This document shows, piece by piece, positions 36,456-51,536 of a DNA stretch of 64,000 nt. Every line of letters begins with the position of its first letter. Within the stretch, counting starts at the first letter, position 1. Source of the stretch: Xestospongia bergquistia (taxonomy: Eukaryota > Porifera > Demospongiae > Haplosclerida > Petrosiidae). A program made the translations under genes and the position numbers. The DNA is taken from NCBI GenBank assembly GCA_963965975.1, contig OZ014413.1, forward strand, positions 10,398,601 to 10,462,600. Direction: 5' to 3'. The notes beneath the pieces are model-generated. The model was not told the origin of the DNA. It searched no databases and worked only from the letters and a program-made list of their open reading frames with translations.

Positions 36456-38066
36456 ATGAATCATGATCTTAGCAATGAGGTAAGAGATGTTGTAATGATT
36501 ATTTGGCTATATTATATGTAATATCACAGATAGCGCTCACTACCATGTCAGTCAGTAACTCTCCTAATAGTTTTAATAACGGATTAGATTATCAAGTTGA
36601 AGAAGACCTGCCACCATCATATGACACGCTCAATGAAGACCAACCTCCTCCATACTCTCCATCATTTAGGGCATCAAATAGAATATTTGGTTAGTGCAAT
36701 ATATAGTCCAATATAAGGCACTATAACAGCTGGTCTTTGATGTAATACAATGTACCTATAACATTAATAAGTAATTGTTAGTAGAGTGTTGGTAATAGAC
36801 ACTGTACTTTAATGAGGATTTAATACTATCTTCTGGATACTACACCTTAAACATTGGAACTTAAATATAATAATATCACATAAAAGTGTGGCTAGTACTC
36901 TATACTTAAGTTATCTCGAGAACATTTACTTATTTGGAAGTGTCTATAGTAACCTTTATAGTGTTAACTCTTTATTATCATTGTTCCTGTAGATATTCCT
37001 GAGGCTCCTCCTGATTATTTTTCAGTTGTCAGTACTCGTATTCAAGATGCTCGGAGAGAGTCCGATGGAGTTTGTAGTTTTTTAATGAAAGTAATGCAAA
37101 CATTACTTTGTATGAGTAAGTTAATTAATAGTTATTAATAATATTAGTTATTATAATATTATTAGTTAATTGATAGAGTGTTTGTTATGTCTAGTACATG
37201 TACTTTGACTGGAGATCGTATTACTGAAATTAATATAATTATTATTTTATTGACACAATTAATTTGTTTTTTATTCTAGTTGGTTTAATTGTCCTCTTTA
37301 TCATATTAATATCAGTACCAATGGCGATGTTAGGTGTTGGTAAGTAACATCTGTTTGTCTGTGGTCCATACATTTCCATTCATCCATCCATACACCATTC
37401 ATCTATCCATCCATTCAATCTATCCATTTATGTGCCCATCTTTCTATTCATTTAGGTGCCGGTTACTATGGTCAATGTCCCATTGAGCCATATATTCCCA
37501 TTTATCTCATTGTGGCCGGTCTGTGTGGTATCATAAAAAGTCTGGAAACATTAATGAAACAGTTCATTGTTTGTTTTAAATGTTCTTGTCTCAAGACATG
37601 GCAACGTCATCCAAAATTGAAGTATCTGTTTGTAGTTTGGAGAATTTGTGATCTCATCTTTAATCTGTCATTATTTGGATGGATTATTGCCGGCAGTTAC
37701 TGGATCTTCCATGTTTACAGAGAATTGTATGATAAAGACTTTAGTCGGACACTCTGTCATCCTGTCTTGTACAAGTTTGCATTTGGTATGATGGTGTCTA
37801 GTTATATTGTTGTCGGATTGACCTGTTGTTGTGTGTGTGGGTGTAGTCTGTGTCGAAATCCTCCAGCTTCTGAAGAGGAGACGAGAAGAGAGAGGAGGAG
37901 AGAACAAGGAAGAGAAACTCACGAAAATGAAGTCAATGAGAATCATGAAAATGATGGGAATATTGAAATGGAATCTTTTAATTTATCGAGTATTCATGCA
38001 ACCAATCACATTTCTAGAACTGAGACACCTCCTTCATTACATCTATCTTATGAAACATCACAATAA
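36456..38066 (+). CDS. TMEM272-like four-helix membrane protein with PPxY motifs
   Basis: The start MNHDLSNE (36456) splices to IALTTMSVSNSPNSFNN. The cytoplasmic N-terminus carries three WW-domain-binding PPxY motifs: PPSY, PPPY and PPDY (about 36610-37020). Four hydrophobic segments follow: LLCMIGLIVLFIILISVPMA, IPIYLIVAGLCGIIKSLET, ICDLIFNLSLFGWIIAGSYW and FAFGMMVSSYIVVGLTCCCV. The loop GYYGQCPIEPYIPIYLIV matches the conserved G-x-x-x-x-C-P...P-x-IPIYL-V signature of TMEM272-like proteins. The C-terminal tail is charged (Glu/Arg/Asn-rich). The function of this family is not established; the PPxY motifs suggest recruitment of NEDD4-type ligases, which is inference. Confidence 0.82.
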
Positions 38067-38277
38067 CTAAAGTCATTGTCAGTTTATAAACTATAATGTT
38101 ATACATGATCATTTCTTTCAACCGACATTCAATCTTATTTCTACTTCTATTCTTTGCATTTTGTTTTTATATATATATCATCCCAGCACGTGCTAACGAT
38201 ATTCATTATTATTGATATTACATTATTTAACTTTAATAGTATTCATGATCTAGTGTGTCCATGTGTCATTGATTACT

Positions 38278-40464
38278 ATGGATGGTGAAGAGGAGATAGA
38301 AACTTACGAAGATGAGGCATTAGAAGTTATATCGCTAAGTGATGGAGAAGGACCTAGAGTAGAAGGTCTGTATAAGATATATGAGTCTTTTGTATCGCTC
38401 TCTCTCTCTCTCCAATAGAAGTAGAAGGTGATTTAGATGATTTGGAACTTGTCGAAGTAGATGAAGATTCAGGAAATGAAGAAGATGACCAACTTGGAGA
38501 GGCTGGGGGAGTGGTCACATTTCAACCATTACGTGATGACTCATTTGCATGTTTTAGAGGACACCAAGGTACATGACAACACTATGTAATTCTAAAGTTA
38601 TCAGTCAACACTTGTATAGCAAGATATAAAACCATATTTAAATATTTCATTCCCATCAGTTTGGGTCTGAGTCTATATTAATATGCATGTGATATCCTAT
38701 TATTCATACAATATTATTTAATAGGCCCAGTATTTGCTGTTGATGTCAGTATTACATCATCACTTGTTGTTACTGGAGGACAAGATGATAAAGCATTTGT
38801 ATGGAATTTATCAAACCAAGAAATTTTGTTTGAATGTGTTGGTTAGTCATTGTATTATTACATTAATCCATTCTTTCATTCATTCATCCATTTATCCATC
38901 TATACATCCATTTATCCATCATACCATATATCTATTTATTAATCCATCTGTCCATTCATTCATCTATCCATCCTTTCATACATCCATTTACACATCTATT
39001 CGTCCATTTTTAGGTCATCAGGATTCAGTTACATGTGTCAAATTCAGTCATGATGATAAATATGTAGCCTCGTCAGATCTTGGGGGTGTGGTCAAAGCAC
39101 GATTATGTAGTAATGGAAAATGTGTCTGGAATTTTGAAACGTCTCCAATAGAGGTACATACGAGGGAAACCTCTTGAAGTCCAATTTGTGTTTGTTTGTT
39201 TTAGTGGTTACTGTGGCATAACCACACCCACATACTTTTTGCTGGTACAAGTGATGGGGAGGCGTGGTTATGGAATATTCGTACTGGAGAATACAAGATA
39301 TTGCCTTCTCATGGATGTGGTAATATGGCAGCTGTTTTGTTACCTGATGGTAAGATGTTATGACGTCAAATACACTCTATCTCTCTCCTCCCTTTCCTCT
39401 TCTCTCTCTCTCTCTAGGTAAAACCCTCTGTTGTGGTTACTATGATGGCTCACTGAAGACATGGGATTTAAAATCTGCTACTTTAATCTCCTCATACAGT
39501 AAGTACAAGCTAATATTTAACCCTGTACTCATTGCATCATTAGTTCCTTCAACCAATCAGATGTCTCCAGTCACATGTCTTAAAGGTCTCTACACAGACA
39601 GTACTCTATTATTAACAGGACATGAAGATGGTACTGCAAAACTGTTTGCTATAACTGATACAAAGGTTAGAAAATTATCATCATGTCTTTCTAACTTGTT
39701 CTACCATTACTAGTTACTAGCTACACTTTGTATTAACCAAGAGACTGGTAATAAGGAAGGGGCAACCCCTAATGCTAAGAGAGAGTGTTGTGTTGAAGCT
39801 GTGGGTTTTGTTGCTAGGTAACTTAATCACCATGGTAACTCATAGGGTTTGTGTACTTTTTGTAGTCATAATTTAGTTTTGGTTGGTTTATTGTCTGGAC
39901 AGTTATCAGTTTGGGATCTACCAACAAAGAAGTTGAGACATGTTTGTCAGCCACCAAAAAAAGAGGTGAGTTCTTATAAACATAAACTGACTAATTGATC
40001 TGCTCTCTCTCTCTCTCACACACACAGGCTGGTTTAGTTAGAATGTATATATCACAGTTAGGTCCTATAGTATATACATGTCATTTAGATGGAGTAATAA
40101 GACAATGGGATATATTAAGAGGACATTGTCTTAAAGAATGGCATGGACATAGTGCTAATATATTGGACATGACATTAACTAAGTATGTAATAAATGAACT
40201 GTTTGATGGATAGATAAATGGAATTAATGGACAACTATTTAGATTAATGGATATATAAATAAAAGTTTTGTTAATATTGTAGGAATAAATTAATATGCCA
40301 TTGTTAAAATACATGTATTAAAATATTGATGTCATTTTTAATGTATTTTATTTATTGATGTTTTTATTAATTTTAGAGACGAGAGTATTTTATTGACTTC
40401 ATCTGATGACACAACTGTACGATTATATCATACTGCTTTATTACAACATGCTCCACCCCCTTAA
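38278..40464 (+). CDS. AAMP: angio-associated migratory cell protein homologue (WD40)
   Basis: The start [20 protein letters not shown] gives the acidic N-terminus typical of AAMP. Short exons then encode WD40 repeats: [20 protein letters not shown] (human [20 protein letters not shown]), [104 protein letters not shown] and [17 protein letters not shown]. The order and many residues match vertebrate AAMP. AAMP acts in cell migration, and its yeast relative Sqt1 is a ribosomal-protein chaperone. The gene ends in QHAPPP at 40464, convergent with TMEM184 (stop 40697). Confidence 0.92.
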
Positions 40465-40696
40465 TTAAAGTAAATGATCATGTGAAAATTTTTTATGTTC
40501 CCTATAATAATTTGTTTGACTGATAAAAGGGTGTGGTTGTGGGTGTGGCTGTACAATAAAATGATTGACTCCTCCTCCTCTTTGACATAGAGGGGCAGTA
40601 CAATCTCCTGTGAATTTTGTATATAAATTACAATCTGTCAATTATTATAGTCTCAGACCTATGTTGAGGAATTGAGTATGGGTCTGAGACCTGCTA

Positions 40697-43764
<3,068 letters not shown>

Positions 43765-43940
43765 GGTTGAAGACAGAAAGACAACCGAGGCTGAGAGGGT
43801 AAAGATGAACCACGCCTCTTTAAACTCAGCCCACTTAATGATATAAAATTAACACTTACTGAGCACTCTTCTCAAGTTACAAGAATTTAATATAGAAACA
43901 CAATAATAATTTAATAATTTTATCATTAAAAATATATATC

Positions 43941-45430
<1,490 letters not shown>

Positions 45431-45474
45431 ACTAAATAAAATAAATAGAAATTTTAAAAGTACATGTATCTCCA

Positions 45475-45722
45475 TTAGTCTAGAGTTTACTAATGGTAGC
45501 TATCTTAGGTCACTGTGGTAAGTACTGATGTTCACTAGTCTACAGTTTACTAATGGTAGCTATCCTAGGTCACTGTGGTAAGTACTGATGTTTACTAGTC
45601 TAGAGCTTACTAATGGTAGCTATCCTAGGACACTGTGGTAAGTACTGATGTTCACTAGTCTACAGTTTACTAATGGTAGCTATCCTAGGTCACTGTGGTA
45701 AGTACTGATGTTTACTAGTCAG
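45475..45722. repeat. 60-bp minisatellite, array 1
   Basis: About four copies with 60-bp period (core ACTAATGGTAGCTATCCTAG, GTCACTGTGGTAAGTACTGA). It is the reverse complement of the array at 54753-55036. The same family leaves a degenerate trace near 62105-62145. Confidence 0.93.
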
Positions 45723-46035
45723 TAGAGCTTCTTCACCTTCTAAATGGTTCAAAAGATAGAGTCATGATGAATGAGAAATATTAGACATCTTATCAATGTA
45801 GTTATGAATATGATAAATGACCAAATATGGCAGGCTAGTTTAAATTAAATGAATTTCTTGCAGATCTGCCAGTAAAAGTGATTGTCAACAACAGTATCAA
45901 AACTAGTCCTCAGAGTTCATTACATATCTGCTGAGTTGATTGATCTATGAATAACGAAATTCTCATGGTCGTGGGAGTTGTATTTGAGCATGCGCAATCT
46001 GAGCCACTCCCACCTATTTTGCTCCGCTATTTGCT
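45723..46035. other. spacer upstream of the Death-domain gene
   Basis: No coding sequence is supported. The last 60 bp before the ATG are richer in GC (GCATGCGCAATCTGAGCCAC) and probably contain the promoter. Confidence 0.55.
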
Positions 46036-49000
46036 ATGGCAGTTGGAGGAGAGTTAACAGGTTTTGAGGCTTTTCTGAACGAAAAACCAACTCTTGATGA
46101 GTTATGTAGGCACGTTAGAGTCGAAACAAAGTGGTATAAGTTTGGTGTACTCCTCAAGTTAAATACTTCTAAGCTAGAGGATATCAGATTGATGAATGAA
46201 GACAGTGGTTTCAAAGCTATTAAAATGTTTGAATTGTGGCTTAGTTCTAATCCCACTGCTACGAGAAGAGAGATTATAGAAACACTGAGGACAGAAACCA
46301 TTAGCGAGAAGACAATTGCAGAAGAGTATAACAAAGCTTTAAAAGAAAGTGAGAACTATTGTAACTATATTTATTAAAATTATTTTTTTATTTTTATACC
46401 TTTACACAGTTCATGATCTCACTGATCAAATATTTCAGAAACATTCTGAAAGTTTGTCAAAGCTCGTTCTTCCTATGGATGTAGTTCAGACATTATATAC
46501 AGAGGGAGTTATCTCTAAAGAGACATATCATGAAATTGAACAATCAGGAGGGTCGCTAGCTGATGGTCCATTGAGAGCACTACATAACACAGTATCTAAC
46601 GATCCTCGCCAGTTAAAAACTTTCGCTAGTGTCTTATTACAATCAGAGGAGACAGTATGCGTAGCAAAAGACACACTTAAAGATTATGGTAAGTATAGTT
46701 AATGTACAGAATTAAATAATCATAGAAATAATGTATTTGTCATTATAGGTCGTGTAGCAGAGCTCTATCTATCACCTATTTATCAAGATAACTTTGTTCT
46801 TATAAGAGGAAAGTTTGGAACATTAATCGATACCATATCACCACTTATTAAATCTGCTGTCATGTCATTGCCTCCTTCAAATTCACCAGAAGTAACGACA
46901 CTTGAGGCAACCTCATTGGAAGTTCCTTCGCCACTGGATAAGCTCAAAAAATACCTTGGGACATGCTTTCGAGAGCTAAAACCTCAATTGTCTATAGCTA
47001 AATCATTTGATGATGTCATGGAGGTAGTTATAGAGAAATGTACTGTAGTTAATATTGGTTACTTGGAAACCATTATCAATCATTACAATGTTGAAGAAGC
47101 TAAAGTTCACATTGCTACCTACAAATCTGAAGTTGATACACTCTGTGAAGAAATTAAACTCAGTGTTTGCCAAAATGAGAACTTCATGACAGGTCCATCA
47201 TCTCTTCTCAAATGTGAGACGATCAAGTTTGTCCTAGAATGGGAGACAGATAAACACACTTTCAATGAAATAAAAGAGCTTTTGTGGAAGGCATTTGGAA
47301 AGATGGCTAAGAGAGTGTTAGTTAAGCACATTGATGAAGGAAACTCCATTATTGTGACCTGTTATGCTCCAGAATATGTAATGAATATTTTATTGATGGA
47401 AGCACAAAAGAATCTTCACATATTAATAAAGATGGGAGTAATCAAGTTAACAATTGCCTTCCATACTATATGGGATGAACGTAACAAGGATAAAGTAAGA
47501 CCTGTGTACAGTACTAGATAATAATGATGTGTGTTGATGAATGTAGGAGGTGAGAGGTCTAGTGGGTGAGGTGAGAGCTCTTGAAGATAAGGTTACTTCA
47601 CTCAAAGAGGAGTTACTCTATTCTAGTAACCTTGTGAAGTCAAAAGATGTCTTTGATGAAGGTATAATGTACACACATGTGTTAGTAATCTTTACATATT
47701 ATTTTAGCTGTTCCTGAAGGACAGTTACAATCAGATAAGTTAGCCTCTGCTCTACAAGAAAAGGAAAGTGAGTTAAGTATATTTTAATACATTATTATTA
47801 TAGTGTGAGTATCATTGGTAAAGGGTTAAAATTAATTTAGTGATTTGTCATGTAAAATTTCTAAAATTTAATTACTATTTAATAACTATTGCTAAATCAA
47901 TTTTATTTCCCACTAATACTTTCAATAAAATTACTATGACAACTTAACAATGTCTTTGTTACGATTGTGTTTACTTTTAACAACATTAATAGCAAATGAT
48001 AATCAGTACTGTATTATATGAGTATGTTTTATTATTACTAGTACACAGTATGGACAGAGAAGTACCACAAGATCAATCATCAACTGACACTTTATCAGGT
48101 ACATGTACATTAATTGAGATATAATTATGTACCTAATGTAAACAGAGAAGATGAAACTATTAGATAGAATGAGTAAAGCAAAGACCTTAGAGATAGAGAA
48201 GTTAACCAGATATAAAGAAAGTGAGCTATAGTACTGTTAGTAGTACATACCATATATGGTTATGTTCTATAGCTACTGATAAAGTATTAGTAGAGAAACA
48301 AGAAGAGATTGAGATCCTACAAGAAAAGGTAACGTTGTTAAGTTTGCAATTAATGCAGAGAGAAGAAAAGATTAGTCAGTTGATGGAGAACATGAAAGGT
48401 AAACAATTACTTGATATTCTATTATATTATATAATCTGTTTAGTTCTACAGTCTGATGTGATAAAGTTCCGTGATCCAAAAGGGCATGAGCTTGAGCGTG
48501 ATCAGATTCAACATGATTCTCAGTTAAGTCAAAAGTTTGAGAAGGTACTAACTAGCAAACAAGAGCTATCATCAGATGACAAACTAACTCAAGAAGAACC
48601 AGATGACAGAGTGGACGATACTTCTAAGTCAATGTTATCAGGTCATGAAATAGGAGACATCACTAGTCAAAGTAAGATATAGTAATTTATTTTGGTCAGT
48701 CACATTCAGTATTCTGTTAAACATCTGATATCTGAAAGACAGTACTATATTATAATGAGAAAAAGACCTGAGTGTTTGGGTAGATTAGTGTTTTTAATAT
48801 TCATTTTTTTATTTTACCAAACAAAAAACATATTAATGCCAAACATTTCAATAGTCAGAGCGACTATCTTCATCAGTGACTTAAATTATGAAAGTAAAAG
48901 TAAAAAGCATTCTATTTATACTACACGCCAAGGTACAAAGTTCAAAAATTCAAAAACATCCTGCATTCCTGCATGCATTGTGTGGGAGGGCTGCTACATG

Positions 49001-49526
49001 TGCAGTGCTTTGATGTTTCAATCTTGTATCCTTCAGTGGAGGGGACCAGTGGCTTCTGATAGAGATATTATGGGAGGATATGATCTGATATCTGAAAGAC
49101 AGTACTATTTTATAATTTATAATTGTATTCATATTCACAGAGACAAAATTACTCTTAAAACAATGTTGTAGTTAGCAATAGTACCTACATTGATGTGGCC
49201 CCAAATTAAGGTATTTAATGAGATGTCAGGAAAGATAACAAAGTGGACTGTTAGAAGAAACTTTGAGTATAGCCCTCAGCTGCTTTAGAGATGGAATGTC
49301 AAAGAAAATATATCATTCTTTATAGACATTATTTATATATCAATATGATATTAATTTATTGTACATGTATTGTAAATGTAAGAGACTACAATATTATTGG
49401 AGATGATTAGTTTACTAAATTTTCAATTGACAGAGAAAGATAAAATCATCACTCAGTTAACATCAAAAGATACAAATGAGGAGGACAGCCAACAAGAATC
49501 ATCAGATGATGAAGAACTACCAAGTA
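46036..49526 (+). CDS. Death-domain/CARD-like/coiled-coil protein
   Basis: Exon 1 (46036-46348) encodes a Death-fold domain: LDELCRHVRVETKWYKFGVL, LEDIRLMNE, MFELWLSSNPTATRREIIET. Exon 2 (about 46410-46690) encodes a second Death-superfamily, CARD-like domain: HDLTDQIFQKHSESLSKLVL, VVQTLYTEGVISKETYHEIE, DPRQLKTFASVLL. Exon 3 (46749-47500) has a conserved module of about 190 residues without a name known to me (FRELKPQLSIAKSFDDVMEV, VVNIGYLETIINHYNVEEAK, NSIIVTCYAPEYVMNILLME). Short exons to 49526 then form a coiled coil (EVRALEDKVTSLKEELL, EIEILQEKVTLLSLQLMQRE) and an acidic Ser/Glu tail (EDSQQESSDDEELP). The last donor (49526) needs a further exon; the LRR piece at 51276 is a candidate but its frame is not clean. 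Probably an innate-immunity or cell-death adaptor; that role is inferred. Confidence 0.85.
48683..49430. other. intron of the Death-domain gene, with an inserted repeat
   Basis: No exon is recognised here. A 26-bp direct repeat (ATCTGATATCTGAAAGACAG plus TACTAT) occurs at 48723-48748 and 49083-49108 and encloses about 330 bp that contains the second hammerhead-like motif. The long frame through this stretch is judged fortuitous. Confidence 0.6.
48832..48885 (-). ncRNA. minimal hammerhead-ribozyme-like motif 2
   Basis: On the minus strand, stem I TTAAGTCA pairs with TGGCATTAA (4 bp with one G-U, a bulged A, 4 bp). The core CTGATGA is followed by stem II ATAGTC-GCTCT-GACTAT, then GAA and a two-base-pair stem III (AT/GT), with the cleavage U before stem I. 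The architecture equals motif 1, but the helices differ in sequence, so base pairing rather than sequence is preserved. The motif lies inside the segment bounded by 26-bp direct repeats. Confidence 0.58.
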
Positions 49527-51275
49527 AGTTGTCATTATAAGTTTATTAATGTTTAAAGGACTAATTGTGTACTAGCTTACAGTTATACAGCACATTTCTA
49601 TGACACATGATAATTTTGAATTGGATAATTTCACAAGCAACAACTGAATGTGAAATTAATTCATTGGACACATAGTCTATTACATTAGTTACTTACATCA
49701 TCATACCTGTCCTAGACATATTCAAGTAATAGTATTCATCACTGATGGCTCAGTAACAATAAAATTCCATCTATCAAATATTTCTCAGTAATCTATAGCT
49801 GATGATCTCTGTCATAATAGTACCTACACATGTACCAATTAATATAGTCCAAGTTATTGTTTACTTCAAGATACCTTGAGAGCTTGAGTATAATGTGGAA
49901 ACTAGGAGATCAAATTCAATACTATATATTGTATGATTGGGTTATTTAAAGTCAATTTGTAAAATACAAATGGAGGACATTCCAGTACCTCAACCATTTA
50001 GTACTACATATATATGTATCATGGTTGGGATCGATTACAATCGTAGTCATAATTGATTACAATCAATTATATTTTTGCTATAATTATAATTGTAATCAAC
50101 TTTCTAGAAACAATATAATCAATAATTATTATCAGACAAAGTAATTACTGTAATCACAAGTGATTACAGTAATGACAGTATCCTTTGTAAGTAGTATATG
50201 GAACAAGTACATATTGTCTGTATTAGTATTTACTGGTGTATATTTATGAAATGATGCATGAAAGAACATGTGATTAGATTGATTACAGCTTGTATGTTTA
50301 CAGCTGAATGTCCAAAACCTATATATATATAGAGAGAGAGACAGGTGCTGTTTATCTGATGAGTTGTTTGAAAAACTGATGTTTATCCAATGTAATACTA
50401 AGTTATTTGATGATGTAGTTTAATTGCATAATGATCGCTCTGTAATCATAATCATAATCATGCTTTTTTCCCAATAACTGTAACTCTAATCACTGTATTA
50501 TCATAATGGTCATGTAATTGACCCCAACCCTGATATGTAGATATACTATAGTCTATTTGTGTTCACCTTACCACCAGTAATTAGTAGTGGGTGTAAGTAG
50601 TATACATAATACAAACTTAAATGTTTGTGGTGTTATTCTTTGAGTTATCACATGTAAATAAAAGACCACATGATGTGTGTGTGTGTATAGAATTGGTTTT
50701 CTTTTCTTGTGAGAACAATTTTATTGGCAAATCTGTAAGTTAGAATAATATCAAAAAATATTAATAAAATGTACAATAGTTTATCTAACAATGGATCAAA
50801 GGAGCAGCTCATCTTCTACTATTACTTGAGAGCCACAGGATATACATAAGATAGCTAAGAAACCTGGGAAGGAGGTTAGATTGATTATGGAAAATACAAT
50901 AAATCTTGTTATTGTGGGTTATGTCATATAAAAAATGACATCAAGAGAAGTGGATGGTTGTCAGGAGACGACTCGACTTTGAAAGTTTGAATTTGGTAGA
51001 GTTATTAGAAAGTTATGAATTGACATCAGTACCTAGGACTACCATTGTATTATAAAAGATGTCCACAAGATAGAGGAATGATTTATGCTTGACTGTTGCT
51101 TCTTGTAAATCATCTTGACTAGTTATATAACTGAGTCATCCTCACTGACGTCTATCTGACAGTTCAGTACCTTGTGTGTTCGCCTCAGTAGTAGATAGTG
51201 ACGTCCCCATCCTGGCTCAGATCATCTAATTCAGTAAATTATTAGTATAACACTCAGTAAATTTAAGTCCATTTT
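49527..51275. other. non-coding stretch downstream of the Death-domain gene
   Basis: No exon is supported. It contains the hAT MITE at 50020-50532 and AT-rich sequence otherwise. It may be the last intron of the Death-domain gene if the LRR piece at 51276 belongs to it. Confidence 0.5.
50020..50532. mobile_element. non-autonomous hAT-type element (MITE)
   Basis: The ends are inverted: CATGGTTGGGATCGATTACA on the left, and on the right the reverse complement reads CAGGGTTGGGGTCAATTACA. The 513-bp element is flanked by ATATGTAT (50012-50019) and ATATGTAG (50533-50540), an 8-bp target duplication with one mismatch, as in hAT. The interior consists of GATTACAAT/ATTGTAATC-like subrepeats and has no coding capacity. 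Confidence 0.85.
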
Positions 51276-51536
51276 GTAGAATCCGTTCATCTCCGTACAT
51301 CGTTGTTATAGTAACCTAACAAGTGGTTATACTTGTATAATGACACTAATATTACTGATAATGATATACCTCATCTCTCTAATCTCATCATTAACAATAA
51401 CACATTACAAGAACTATCTCTCCATGGCTGTCCTAAAATTACTAAATTTGGTATACAACAATTACAAAATGTTGTTGTTAATAATAATAGTTTGAAGTAT
51501 TTGCGTGTTAATTATAATATACTCTGTTATCGTTAG
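51276..51536 (+). pseudogene. leucine-rich-repeat fragment
   Basis: After an acceptor-like TTTTGTAG, the sequence gives CYSNLTSGYTC in one frame, then NDTNITDNDIPHLSNLII and LQELSLHGCPKITKFGIQQL in another, ending in VNYNILCYR and a stop at 51534. These are ribonuclease-inhibitor-type LRRs as in NLR proteins. The frame change near 51335 suggests a dead fragment, or an unrecognised intron. It could be the last exon of the Death-domain gene upstream or a leftover of a neighbouring LRR gene. Confidence 0.6.

Noticed and set aside
37671-37946. A 91-codon minus-strand frame
   Set aside because: Antisense shadow of the TMEM272-like last exon.
48692-49171. A 159-codon plus-strand frame
   Set aside because: No family resemblance. 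It spans the hammerhead-containing insertion and its direct repeats inside an intron.
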